Of a stretch of DNA of 64,000 nt, positions 8,584 through 16,593 are shown one piece after another. Within the stretch, counting starts at the first letter, position 1. The number at the start of each line of letters is the position of its first letter. The notes beneath the pieces are model-generated. The model worked only from the letters and a program-made list of their open reading frames with translations. It was not told the DNA's origin and did no database searches. This stretch comes from Alistipes sp. (lineage in GTDB: Bacteria; Bacteroidota; Bacteroidia; Bacteroidales; Rikenellaceae): positions 1 through 64,000 of the forward strand of contig JAFYRX010000034.1 in the NCBI GenBank assembly GCA_017546725.1. The letters are read 5' to 3'. A program made the position numbers and the translations under genes.

Positions 8584-8773
8584 GATAAGAGTTGCACGAG
8601 CCGAGGTGCGAATGACGCAACAGCAATTGGCCGAGGCGGCAGGCGTAAGCCGACAGACCATAAACGCCATCGAGAGCGGTAAGTTCGTACCCTCGACGGT
8701 GCTGGCCTTGAAGATGGCACAGATTTTCGGCAAACGGGTAGAAGATATTTTCCAATTGGAAGATGGGGATTAA
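8573..8773 (+). CDS. Small XRE-family transcriptional regulator
   Basis: 66 residues that are almost entirely one Cro/C1 helix-turn-helix: RVARAEVRMTQQQLAEAAGV, then SRQTINAIESGKFVPS. No ligand or protease domain. Its start lies inside the third membrane-protein gene. XRE proteins of this size commonly repress their own operon, and a membrane partner may modulate them; both points are inference here. A terminator follows directly. Confidence 0.93.
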   Translation: MNNKIRVARAEVRMTQQQLAEAAGVSRQTINAIESGKFVPSTVLALKMAQIFGKRVEDIFQLEDGD

Positions 8774-8778
8774 AATAG

Positions 8779-8826
8779 AAGATGCTGTCCGACCTTTAAG
8801 AGTTGAGACAGCATCTTTTATTTTTC
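8779..8826 (+). terminator. Terminator of the XRE operon
   Basis: AAGATGCTGTC (8779-8789) pairs with GACAGCATCTT (8807-8817), followed by TTTATTTTT. Confidence 0.85.
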
Positions 8827-8833
8827 AATTATC

Positions 8834-8956
8834 TAAAGTTGTATAACAAGAGGGATTTTAAGGCTTGCGATGTGCGAAAAAACGGAGTTTACTTAAACGT
8901 AAATGAGTATTTTGAGCACGAGCGTAACGCATAAATCACCTTGTTAGGCAACTTTA
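8834..8956. repeat. Dispersed structured element, copy 1
   Basis: A 123-bp intergenic element also present at 44388 and 48078. Its ends pair: 8834-8850 with 8940-8956, 17 positions with one A.G mismatch and one T.G. An inner hairpin TTTAC (8888-8892)/GTAAA (8899-8903) and a GTGC (8872-8875)/GCAC pairing follow. The right arm includes the queA stop codon (8954-8956). It lies between the convergent XRE operon and queA. Confidence 0.85.
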
Positions 8957-10165
8957 ATCACAAATGAGAAGTGACGAATCGCCATAGGACAGGAAACGGA
9001 AATCGTTTGCCAACGCATAATCATACATCCTGCGCCAATCACCATTCAGATAGGCCGACACCAACAACAACAGAGTCGATTTGGGTTGATGGAAGTTGGT
9101 GATGATACGGCTCACGATGCGGAACTTGAATCCGAGCGGAGTAATCATTATCTGCGTCGAGGCCTTCAGACGTTGCAAACCGTTACGCTTCATATAGCCA
9201 ATCAAGTCCTCCAACACGTCACGTCCCGTATAATCGTACGGAATGTCGTAACTCTCCCACTGACCTATCACTCTATCAGCATCGGGCTCACCACCTTGTC
9301 GCACACGCCAACCCAATACGGGCAACGACTCCAAAGTACGCACGCTGGTAGTACCCACAGCCGTCACATCGCCTATGTGGCTCAACAAATTCTCGAGTGT
9401 AGAGAGTCGCACCTCGAAGTGCTCGGTGTGCATAGGGTGCTGTGCGGCGTTCTCGCTCTTGACGGGGAGGAATGTACCTGCGCCAACGTGCAGAGTAACC
9501 TCATCGAACGAGAAACCCTTATCGCGCATAGCGCCAATCATATCGGTAGTGAAGTGCAGACCCGCAGTAGGTGCGGCAACCGAGCCCTCGAACTTTGAAT
9601 ATACGGTCTGATAGCGAGTCAAGTCGATATCTTCGCTCTCACGATTGAGATATGGCGGAATGGGTATGCGCCCCAAATACTCCAGCAACTGACCAAAGGT
9701 CAAATCTACATCCCACTCAAAGCGCACGATATGCTCACGCTCACCACGCTCCTTAATCTCCGCTCGCAGTTGGCAGGCCGAGCCCTCATAGTCGAAGTCT
9801 ATCTGAACAAAACCCTCCTTCCACTTCTTCAGGTTACCTACGATGCAACTCCACTCGCATTCGCCCTTAACGGCAAATGCTCGCTCGTAGTCGGCAGGCT
9901 GATGTGGCTCAAGGCAGAAGACCTCGATACGCGCCCCCGACGGCTTGTGCATAATCACACGCGCACGGATAACCTTGGTATTGTTAAAGACCAACAGCGA
10001 CCCTGCGGGCAACTCCTCGGCCAAATCGCAGAAGTGCCGCTCGGCGATAGAGCCGTTGCGGTAGATAAGCAACTTCGAGTCGCTACGATTCTCAAGCGGA
10101 AACTTGGCGATACGCTCATCGGGTAGCGGATAATCGAAATCGTTGATGTTTATATGGCGTTCCAT
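8954..10165 (-). CDS. queA: S-adenosylmethionine:tRNA ribosyltransferase-isomerase
   Basis: Transfers and isomerises the ribose of AdoMet onto 7-aminomethyl-7-deazaguanine at the tRNA wobble base, giving epoxyqueuosine. Family motifs: FDYPLPDERIAKFPLENRSDSK near the N-terminus, LLVFNNTKVIRARV, AAPTAGLHFT in the middle and NFHQPKSTLLLLVSAY near the C-terminus. 403 residues, within the longer Bacteroidetes range. Cytoplasmic. The next pathway enzyme, queG, is at 40702-41613. The stop codon lies inside the right arm of dispersed element copy 1. Confidence 0.96.
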   Translation of the reverse strand: MERHININDFDYPLPDERIAKFPLENRSDSKLLIYRNGSIAERHFCDLAEELPAGSLLVFNNTKVIRARVIMHKPSGARIEVFCLEPHQPADYERAFAVKGECEWSCIVGNLKKWKEGFVQIDFDYEGSACQLRAEIKERGEREHIVRFEWDVDLTFGQLLEYLGRIPIPPYLNRESEDIDLTRYQTVYSKFEGSVAAPTAGLHFTTDMIGAMRDKGFSFDEVTLHVGAGTFLPVKSENAAQHPMHTEHFEVRLSTLENLLSHIGDVTAVGTTSVRTLESLPVLGWRVRQGGEPDADRVIGQWESYDIPYDYTGRDVLEDLIGYMKRNGLQRLKASTQIMITPLGFKFRIVSRIITNFHQPKSTLLLLVSAYLNGDWRRMYDYALANDFRFLSYGDSSLLICD

Positions 10166-10185
10166 AATCTATATCTTGAATAAAG

Positions 10186-10213
10186 AGGCTGCACGACACC
10201 TGCCGAACAGCCT
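10186..10213 (-). terminator. Possible weak terminator of the 10243 lipoprotein gene
   Basis: AGGCTG (10186-10191) and CAGCCT (10208-10213) pair across a 16-base loop. The minus-strand tail CTTTATTC is only partly T-rich. Confidence 0.45.
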
Positions 10214-10242
10214 TATACTCACGTTATTGCGTTATTGCGGAA

Positions 10243-10674
10243 TTACTTCTCACGTACCAATCGGTAGGTGTATTTGGTTGTTGGGACAAATGGGTCATTA
10301 CTGTCGAGATATACCACATCATTACCCGACAGGTTGATACGTGCCTCCAAAATTGTAAAAGAGTTCTCCTTGTTATCCATACCCAACATAAGCAGATACA
10401 CATCGTGTGTAGCACGCTCCATAGATGTACCCCACAAGGTACTCTTCAAGGTGCCATTCAAATCTGAACCAAGTACAAAAGTATAGTCCGACTTGAACTC
10501 CACAGTTTTACCCTCCATAAGGTAGGTATCATTATTAGCCGGAGAAATGCTCTCAACGAGCCACTTGCCCTGCAACACCTCATCATAGTTTAGGACATTC
10601 TCATTCTTCTTGCAAGATGAGAATACCAAAGCCGAACACAACGCAACGGCCAGCAACATAAAAAATCTTTTCAT
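10243..10674 (-). CDS. Small lipoprotein, lipocalin-like
   Basis: 143 residues with a lipoprotein signal (LVFSSC, Cys near residue 20), so anchored in the periplasm or outer membrane. The mature part begins with charged KKNEN and contains GKWLVESISP followed by beta-strand-like segments (VEFKSDYTFVLGS, FTILEARINLSG, TKYTYRLVRE). GKW near the N-terminus plus short strands resembles the small lipocalin-like proteins common in Bacteroidales. No function can be assigned. It has a strong promoter and stands alone upstream of queA. Confidence 0.7.
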   Translation of the reverse strand: MKRFFMLLAVALCSALVFSSCKKNENVLNYDEVLQGKWLVESISPANNDTYLMEGKTVEFKSDYTFVLGSDLNGTLKSTLWGTSMERATHDVYLLMLGMDNKENSFTILEARINLSGNDVVYLDSNDPFVPTTKYTYRLVREK

Positions 10675-10780
10675 ATCAAATTTGTTTTAGTTATTTTATT
10701 CAATAGTTCTTCAACGATAATAACGCACCGCAGTGCAACTTTATTTTGCGCTTCGCGCCGCTTTTCGTCAAATTATGCGA

Positions 10781-10812
10781 CAAATATACTAAATGCTGAT
10801 TTGGTAGGCAAA
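10781..10812 (-). promoter_or_regulatory. Promoter for the 10243 lipoprotein gene
   Basis: Minus-strand TATATTTG (10788 to 10781) with TTTG at 10812-10809, a 20-base spacer. Predicted start near 10774, giving a ~100-base leader. Confidence 0.75.
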
Positions 10813-10846
10813 TTTTCGTCGCCCTACTGTTGTATAACGCTCTGCA

Positions 10847-12178
10847 CTACATACCCATCTGCTTGGCCAATTGCTTATTGTACTCGTACTTGCCGTCGGT
10901 CAAATCTTCGATAGAGAGACTCTCGTAAACGAGCGTATAACCGCCGCCCTCCCACGTAGAGTAGGTCTCCTCCTCATAGAAGAATGCCAGGCGATTATTC
11001 TTCTGCCAACTCATTGTAGAGTATGCCGAGCCGAGTTTAGTCACTTGATAGCGGCCCTCCCAATCGGCTGCAATCTTGGCAGAAGTAGCATAGTCAGCCT
11101 CACTCTCAAGAGCCTTGTAATAGATACCCACGTTGGTACGCTGCGGGCCGAACGGTACCGACTGCAACAACAGATAGACATCCTTACCGTCGCTCACTCG
11201 GCGTGCGGGCAACAACATAACCTCACCGTTGCAGGCGTTGTTCTTTGACTCCACACCGTTATTCGCAGCACCCGAGAATGCCATCTTGTCCCACTTACCT
11301 GCTCCTTTGGCTACGTCGCTATACTTGAATATATTGAACTGACGACCGCCCGAGATACGAGAACTAATCAGCACGCTACCATCGGGTAACTCCTCGACCT
11401 TCGCCTCATCGGCACCCTGCGGGATGGGAGATACCTCAACGCCACCCAAGACACGCCAATCGCCACCGAAGTTATCAGAATAGAGCACGAAATTCATCCA
11501 AGGGCCCTTGACGGGCTGCACCAAAACTGCACAATACAAGCGATAGAATTTACCCATCTTGATGTTACGGCTCTGCAGGATTCTACCCGATGCCACAAAC
11601 ATCGAATTAGCAGGGCCCAGCGGGCTATTGTCGAACTGCTCGTAAATACTCTCCGAGATATCGACAGGCTCACTCCACGTATTGCCATAATCGCCACTGT
11701 AAAAACGAGCGATAGATTGGTGGTGGTGACGTGTACCCTTTATGTAAGAGACATTTCCAGCGCAACTCAACACCATCATCTGGCTATTCTCTCTGTCGGC
11801 TACGATAGCGGGGTCTCCGAAGGCCACATTCATAAAGTTGGGCGAATTCTCACCTTGTCCCTCGGCCAACAGATATGTCTTACCCCACTTTTTACCGTTA
11901 TTACGGCTCGTACGATAGACCAAATCAATGCGGCCATTAAGCACAACTCCAATATCCTCGCGACTGAAACGGTAATCGCACACCGTAACCAAATCGCCAT
12001 TCGATGCAGTTGCTATGGCGGGGATACGGAACGGAATACACTTCGTATCGGGTTTGATATATAACTCTCGGCGAGTCGGATTCTCGTTCTTGGTCGCAGC
12101 AGAATCCTCAGCAGCACCCTGTGCAAACGAGGTTACGACAAACGACATCAGCAAAAACGACAACAGATACTTTTTCAT
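10847..12178 (-). CDS. Exo-alpha-sialidase, BNR/GH33-like, secreted
   Basis: Likely removes terminal sialic acids from host glycans. Residues 1-20 form a signal peptide (TSFAQ). The FRIP motif (PFRIPAIATASNGDLVTVCDYR) holds the first triad Arg and a following Asp. Degenerate Asp boxes are visible (SRNNGKKW, SGDYGNTW, SDNFGGDW). EELPDGSVLISSR provides a candidate catalytic Glu and a second Arg, and SAYSTM a candidate Tyr. 443 aa. It begins 21 bases after the GH95 gene, so the two are probably one operon. Activity on sialic acid itself is inferred; the Asp boxes diverge from consensus. Confidence 0.82.
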   Translation of the reverse strand: MKKYLLSFLLMSFVVTSFAQGAAEDSAATKNENPTRRELYIKPDTKCIPFRIPAIATASNGDLVTVCDYRFSREDIGVVLNGRIDLVYRTSRNNGKKWGKTYLLAEGQGENSPNFMNVAFGDPAIVADRENSQMMVLSCAGNVSYIKGTRHHHQSIARFYSGDYGNTWSEPVDISESIYEQFDNSPLGPANSMFVASGRILQSRNIKMGKFYRLYCAVLVQPVKGPWMNFVLYSDNFGGDWRVLGGVEVSPIPQGADEAKVEELPDGSVLISSRISGGRQFNIFKYSDVAKGAGKWDKMAFSGAANNGVESKNNACNGEVMLLPARRVSDGKDVYLLLQSVPFGPQRTNVGIYYKALESEADYATSAKIAADWEGRYQVTKLGSAYSTMSWQKNNRLAFFYEEETYSTWEGGGYTLVYESLSIEDLTDGKYEYNKQLAKQMGM

Positions 12179-12199
12179 ATTTGATTTATTAAAACTAAA

Positions 12200-14668
12200 C
12201 TAATTCAACGATTCAATCTTATACTCTCCACCCTTCTTGGTCGGGAATTTTGCCACGAAGAAGTTACCCTCCTTCACAGCCTCAATGCCTGCGACCTTAA
12301 ACGGCGACAATGCTCGTACTACACAAGGCTGGCCCTCGATAGAGAGAATTTTACCGCCCTCGACCTTGCCCTCGGTCCACTGCAAATCGACCTCAAAGGC
12401 TCCTCGGGCACGCAGACCACGATAACTACCCTCGCTCCACGCCGTAGGCAATGCTGGCAGAAGGTCGATACTGCCGTGATGGCTCTGCAACAACATCTCG
12501 GCTACACCCGAGATACCGCCGAAGTTACCATCAATCTGGAAAGGCGGGTGAGCATCCAACAGATTAGGATATGTTCCACCTCCCGTAGCATATTGCGTAC
12601 GACCATCATCGACATAGTTGAGCAACATACGATAGATGCTATATGCGTGGTCGCCATCCAGCAATCGAGCCCACAGATTTACTCTCCAGCCTGTTGACCA
12701 GCCCGTAGCCTTATCGCCTCGCAGCTCCAATGAGCGAGCCGATGCCGCAGCCAATTCGGGAGTCTTCTCGGGTGTAATGTGGCTACCAGGGAAAAGGCCT
12801 ATCAGGTGTGATTGATGACGATGCAAAGGCTCGGGGTCCTCCCAATCGTAATACCACTCCTGCAAATTGCCCTTATGGCCAATCTGATAGGGATAGAGAC
12901 GTTTCATCACATCTGCTATCTTCTTCTGCAACTCCTCGTCTACACCCAACACCTCGGCAGCCGATGCCGTAGCCGACAGACACTCACGGATGATTGCCAA
13001 ATCGCACGTCGTACCATAAGCCGTCGGGCCAGCATAGCCGTCAGGAGTACGGAAGTAGTTCTCGGGCGATGTAGCGGGCGATGTAATCAGGTTGCCGTTT
13101 TTATCCTCAACGAGCCAATCCAAGCAGAACTCGGCAGCACCCTTCAACAAGGGATAGCCTCGCTCGGCCAAGAACTCCTTATCCAACGTAAACTGATAGT
13201 GCTCCCAAAGGTGAGTCGATAACCACGCACCACCCATAGGCCAGCAAGCCCACGAGGGGTCGCCCCAGAACTCTCCTACGGGATTCGACATAGCCCATAT
13301 ATCGGAGTTATGACAAGTCACCCAACCGCCACAATCGTAGTAGTTGCGAGCAGAGTATTTACCCGTCTGTGCAATATTACCGATGAACGACAACAGAGGC
13401 TCGTGCAACTCCGAAAGGTTGAGCACCTCGGCAGGCCAATAGTTCTCCTCGGTGTTGATATTTACGGTATAGTTACTATGCCAGGGGGCTGTCATATTGT
13501 CGTTCCATATACCCTGCAGATTCATTGGCACTCCCGTTGTACGTGATGCCGAAATCATCAGGTAACGACCAAATTGGAAATACAACATCTCCAAATTATT
13601 ATCCTTCGTGCCCGCAGTCATTGCCTTAAGTCGCTCATCGGTAGGAAGTGGCGACACCTCGCTCTTTGCTCCCAACTGAACATCGACTCTATCGAAGAAC
13701 GATGCAAAGTCCTCAACGTGACGACGACGCAACTGCTTGAAAGAGTACTTATCGGCTGCTGCCATACGCTCGGCTGCAATAGCCGCGTGGTCGAGGCCCT
13801 CCTTTGCGGGGTCCTTATCGAATCCGTTGAAACTTGTAGCAGCCGTCACAAGCAATACCACACGACGGCAATCCTTCAACTGCAACTTGCCATCCTCGCT
13901 TACCACCTGACCATCGCACTCCACAGGCTTTATCATTGTCGTGAAGCGCATTCCGCGATTCTCATCCCACGAGATGGCTTTATGATACGAAATATGGTAA
14001 GGGGCATAACCCTCGGCCACAAGCATATCCTGCTCGGAGCGGGTAGTAAAGCGCAACTTGCTGTCGAATGAGAGTTCGCCGTTTATCTTCTTATCGCCCT
14101 CGGCCTTGAGTTCTACGACCATAGCCTTGTCGGGATACGACACAAAATAGGTGCGGCTATATTGAGTATTGTCAGCCGAGTAGGCCACCTTCGACAGAGC
14201 CTTGCTGATATCCAACTCGCGCGAATAGCCACTCACCTCGCCAACATCGGCGAAATCAATCAACAACGAGCCCATAGGCAGATAGAACTCCGAGAAACTA
14301 CCCTGCAGACGACGTTGCAGACGGTTTGCCTCGGCATAATCCTCCTTAGCGAGGGCATCACGCACAGCCTGCAGACCCTCCTTGGCGGCAAGAGTATCGA
14401 CATTGACATCGAAAGGCTCGCCCGACCACAAAGTCATATCATTGAGGTCGATACGTTCGCGCTTAACTCCACCATAGATGATGGCACCCTGCTGACCATT
14501 ACCCATCACCAGCGACTCAATAAACACCTCGGCCGGCTTGTCATACCACATAAGCCAACGTGCATCCGACGGCTTCTCACCGCAAGCGACCAATGACAAG
14601 ATTGCACACAATGCAACTGTCTTAAAAATAGATATACACTTCACTCTATAAAAAATTAGGTTAGACAT
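12200..14668 (-). CDS. GH95 family alpha-L-fucosidase/galactosidase lipoprotein
   Basis: GH95 enzymes cleave alpha-1,2-linked L-fucose or L-galactose from mucin, milk or plant glycans. Signature near the mature N-terminus: [18 protein letters not shown] region, [27 protein letters not shown]. Further conserved segments are [42 protein letters not shown] and [10 protein letters not shown] lipobox (LSLVAC) follows a hydrophobic stretch. I chose ATG 14668 (822 aa). A GTG at 14701 would add 11 residues but lies at the predicted transcription start. Operon with the downstream sialidase. Confidence 0.92.
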   Translation of the reverse strand: MSNLIFYRVKCISIFKTVALCAILSLVACGEKPSDARWLMWYDKPAEVFIESLVMGNGQQGAIIYGGVKRERIDLNDMTLWSGEPFDVNVDTLAAKEGLQAVRDALAKEDYAEANRLQRRLQGSFSEFYLPMGSLLIDFADVGEVSGYSRELDISKALSKVAYSADNTQYSRTYFVSYPDKAMVVELKAEGDKKINGELSFDSKLRFTTRSEQDMLVAEGYAPYHISYHKAISWDENRGMRFTTMIKPVECDGQVVSEDGKLQLKDCRRVVLLVTAATSFNGFDKDPAKEGLDHAAIAAERMAAADKYSFKQLRRRHVEDFASFFDRVDVQLGAKSEVSPLPTDERLKAMTAGTKDNNLEMLYFQFGRYLMISASRTTGVPMNLQGIWNDNMTAPWHSNYTVNINTEENYWPAEVLNLSELHEPLLSFIGNIAQTGKYSARNYYDCGGWVTCHNSDIWAMSNPVGEFWGDPSWACWPMGGAWLSTHLWEHYQFTLDKEFLAERGYPLLKGAAEFCLDWLVEDKNGNLITSPATSPENYFRTPDGYAGPTAYGTTCDLAIIRECLSATASAAEVLGVDEELQKKIADVMKRLYPYQIGHKGNLQEWYYDWEDPEPLHRHQSHLIGLFPGSHITPEKTPELAAASARSLELRGDKATGWSTGWRVNLWARLLDGDHAYSIYRMLLNYVDDGRTQYATGGGTYPNLLDAHPPFQIDGNFGGISGVAEMLLQSHHGSIDLLPALPTAWSEGSYRGLRARGAFEVDLQWTEGKVEGGKILSIEGQPCVVRALSPFKVAGIEAVKEGNFFVAKFPTKKGGEYKIESLN

Positions 14669-14707
14669 TTTAATATCGTGGCATAATGTTAATAGCCACA
14701 CATATTA

Positions 14708-14715
14708 CAAATATA
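14708..14715 (-). promoter_or_regulatory. Possible promoter for GH95-sialidase operon
   Basis: Minus-strand TATATTTG (14715 to 14708). No clear TTG is present 19-22 bases upstream. Predicted start near 14701. Confidence 0.5.
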
Positions 14716-14779
14716 CATCATTTTATTCTAAATTTAGCACTACTACGCGCAAGATGTTAGATTTATCAGTTTTTTTTCT

Positions 14780-14787
14780 TAATTTTG
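14780..14787 (+). promoter_or_regulatory. Possible promoter for kdgK-eda-transporter operon
   Basis: TAATTTTG at 14780-14787 fits the -7 element and lies 31 bases before the kdgK ATG. The -33 region has no TTG. It is divergent from the GH95 promoter. Confidence 0.5.
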
Positions 14788-14818
14788 TAGAGATATAGTT
14801 TTCTTAAACACGCTTTTT

Positions 14819-15856
14819 ATGAGTAAGGTTGTCACTTTTGGAGAGATTATGTTGCGTCTGGCAACACCCGCATATCTTCGTTTTTCACAAACCGACACAT
14901 TCTCGGCCACCTTTGGCGGAGGCGAGGCTAACGTAGCAGTATCGTTGGCGAATTATGGTGTGGAGGTCGATTTCGTAACCCGTCTGCCACAAAACGATAT
15001 AGCCGCTTCGTGCTTAGCAGAACTGCGTAAGCGCAATATCGGAGTCAGCAATATCGTTTATGGTGGTGAGCGTCTCGGTATCTATTTCCTTGAAACGGGA
15101 GCGGTAGCACGCCCCAGCAAGGTGGTTTATGACCGCGCACACTCCTCGATTTCGACCATCGAGCGAGGTATGATAGATTGGGATAAGGTATTCGAGGGTG
15201 CCGACTGGTTCCATTGGACAGGTATCACACCCGCCATCAGCGCATCGGCAGCCGAGGTCTGCCTCGAGGCGTGTCAAGCGGCCAACCGATTGGGCATAAC
15301 CGTATCTTGCGACCTCAACTACCGCAAAAACCTCTGGAAATATGGCAAGTCGGCATCGGAGATAATGCCTGCACTTGTGGAGTGTTGCGACGTCATACTC
15401 GGCAACGAGGAGGATGCCGAGAAGGTCTTTGGCATCAAGCCCGAGGGCTTTGACGTGACGGCAACCGAAGGCAAGGTCGATTCTGCGGCATTCCGCAGCG
15501 TATGCGAGCAACTTATGGCACGTTTCCCGCGAGCAAAGAAGGTTATAATCACCTTGCGTGGCTCAATCAACGCCAACCACAACACTTGGGGCGGAGTATT
15601 GTTCGACGGCGAGACTCTTTACGAGTCACCTCGTTACGATATAACCCACATAGTTGACCGCGTGGGCGGAGGAGATTCGTTTATGGGAGGATTGATTTAT
15701 GGTCTTCGTGAATACAAGGATGATAAGCGCGCTCTGAACTTCGCCGTTGCGGCATCTTGCCTGAAGCACACCATCTACGGAGATTTTAACCTTGTGACAG
15801 TTGCCGAGGTCGAAAATCTGATGAAGGGCGACGGCTCGGGCCGAGTATCGCGATAA
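14819..15856 (+). CDS. kdgK: 2-dehydro-3-deoxygluconokinase
   Basis: PfkB-family kinase that phosphorylates 2-keto-3-deoxygluconate to KDPG, a late step of hexuronate catabolism. 345 residues. N-terminal VTFGEIMLRLATP and FGGGEANVAVSLANYG are typical of KDG kinases; the PfkB C-terminal signature DRVGGGDSFMGGLIYGL supplies the catalytic Asp. Cytoplasmic. It is followed by the KDPG aldolase and an MFS transporter in one operon, which supports the KDG assignment over other PfkB sugars. Confidence 0.93.
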   Translation: MSKVVTFGEIMLRLATPAYLRFSQTDTFSATFGGGEANVAVSLANYGVEVDFVTRLPQNDIAASCLAELRKRNIGVSNIVYGGERLGIYFLETGAVARPSKVVYDRAHSSISTIERGMIDWDKVFEGADWFHWTGITPAISASAAEVCLEACQAANRLGITVSCDLNYRKNLWKYGKSASEIMPALVECCDVILGNEEDAEKVFGIKPEGFDVTATEGKVDSAAFRSVCEQLMARFPRAKKVIITLRGSINANHNTWGGVLFDGETLYESPRYDITHIVDRVGGGDSFMGGLIYGLREYKDDKRALNFAVAASCLKHTIYGDFNLVTVAEVENLMKGDGSGRVSR

Positions 15857-15899
15857 CGCCTAAACAATAACAGTAAAAAAACACGAAAAAGAGATATTT

Positions 15900-16571
15900 A
15901 TGGCACGTTTTACAAAGATAGATGTACTCTCGACTATGCAACTTACGGGTATGGTGCCCGTATTCTACAACGCCGACCTCGAGGTGGCAAAGCAGGTCGT
16001 TAAGGCTTGCTATGAGGGTGGCGTCCGTGCATTTGAATTTACAAACAGAGGAGACTTTGCTCACGAGATTTTCGGCTCGCTGAACAAATGGGCAACAAAG
16101 GAGTGCCCCGATATGATACTTGGCGTGGGTAGCGTTGTCGATGCACCTACGGCTGCGCTCTACATTCAGTTGGGAGCAAACTTCATCGTCGGGCCGTTGT
16201 TCAACCCCGAGATAGCAAAGGTCTGCAACCGTCGTGCTATACCCTACACTCCTGGCTGTGGCTCGGTCAGCGAGATAGGCTTTGCTCAGGAGGCTGGTTG
16301 CGACTTGGTAAAGATATTCCCCGCAGGTAACGTGGGTGGCCCCTCGTTCGTCAAGAATATCAAGGCGCCTATGCCCTGGTCGATGATTATGGCTACGGGA
16401 GCCGTTGAGCCCGAGGAGGAGAATCTCACAGCGTGGTTCAAGGCGGGAGTAACGGTAGTCGGTATGGGCTCTAAACTCTTCCCCAAAGAGGCTATCGCAC
16501 AAGGCGATTGGAAGGCCATCAGCGATAAGTGCCGCTACGCACTCGACATCATAGCAAACGTAAAAAAGTAA
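15900..16571 (+). CDS. eda: KDPG/KHG aldolase
   Basis: Class I aldolase that splits 2-keto-3-deoxy-6-phosphogluconate into pyruvate and glyceraldehyde 3-phosphate. The Schiff-base Lys is in [13 protein letters not shown], and the catalytic Glu in AFEFTNRG. The P-site loop [15 protein letters not shown] is present. 223 residues, normal for the family. It directly follows kdgK by 43 bases, giving consecutive pathway steps in gene order. Cytoplasmic trimer by family knowledge. Confidence 0.96.
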   Translation: MARFTKIDVLSTMQLTGMVPVFYNADLEVAKQVVKACYEGGVRAFEFTNRGDFAHEIFGSLNKWATKECPDMILGVGSVVDAPTAALYIQLGANFIVGPLFNPEIAKVCNRRAIPYTPGCGSVSEIGFAQEAGCDLVKIFPAGNVGGPSFVKNIKAPMPWSMIMATGAVEPEEENLTAWFKAGVTVVGMGSKLFPKEAIAQGDWKAISDKCRYALDIIANVKK

Positions 16572-16593
16572 ATCTAACAAAACCTAAAACAAT

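Noticed and set aside
7032..8773. Toxin-antitoxin call for the XRE operon
   Set aside because: Three multi-span membrane proteins of 140-186 residues do not look like a known toxin, and the XRE gene is last and lacks an antitoxin-type extension. Left as an unassigned membrane/XRE module.
8779..8826. Terminator hairpins as possible novel repeats
   Set aside because: This and similar perfect hairpins (2875, 18066, 25178, 40656, 44340, 59419) lie just after stop codons with T tails and unrelated stem sequences, so they are ordinary terminators.
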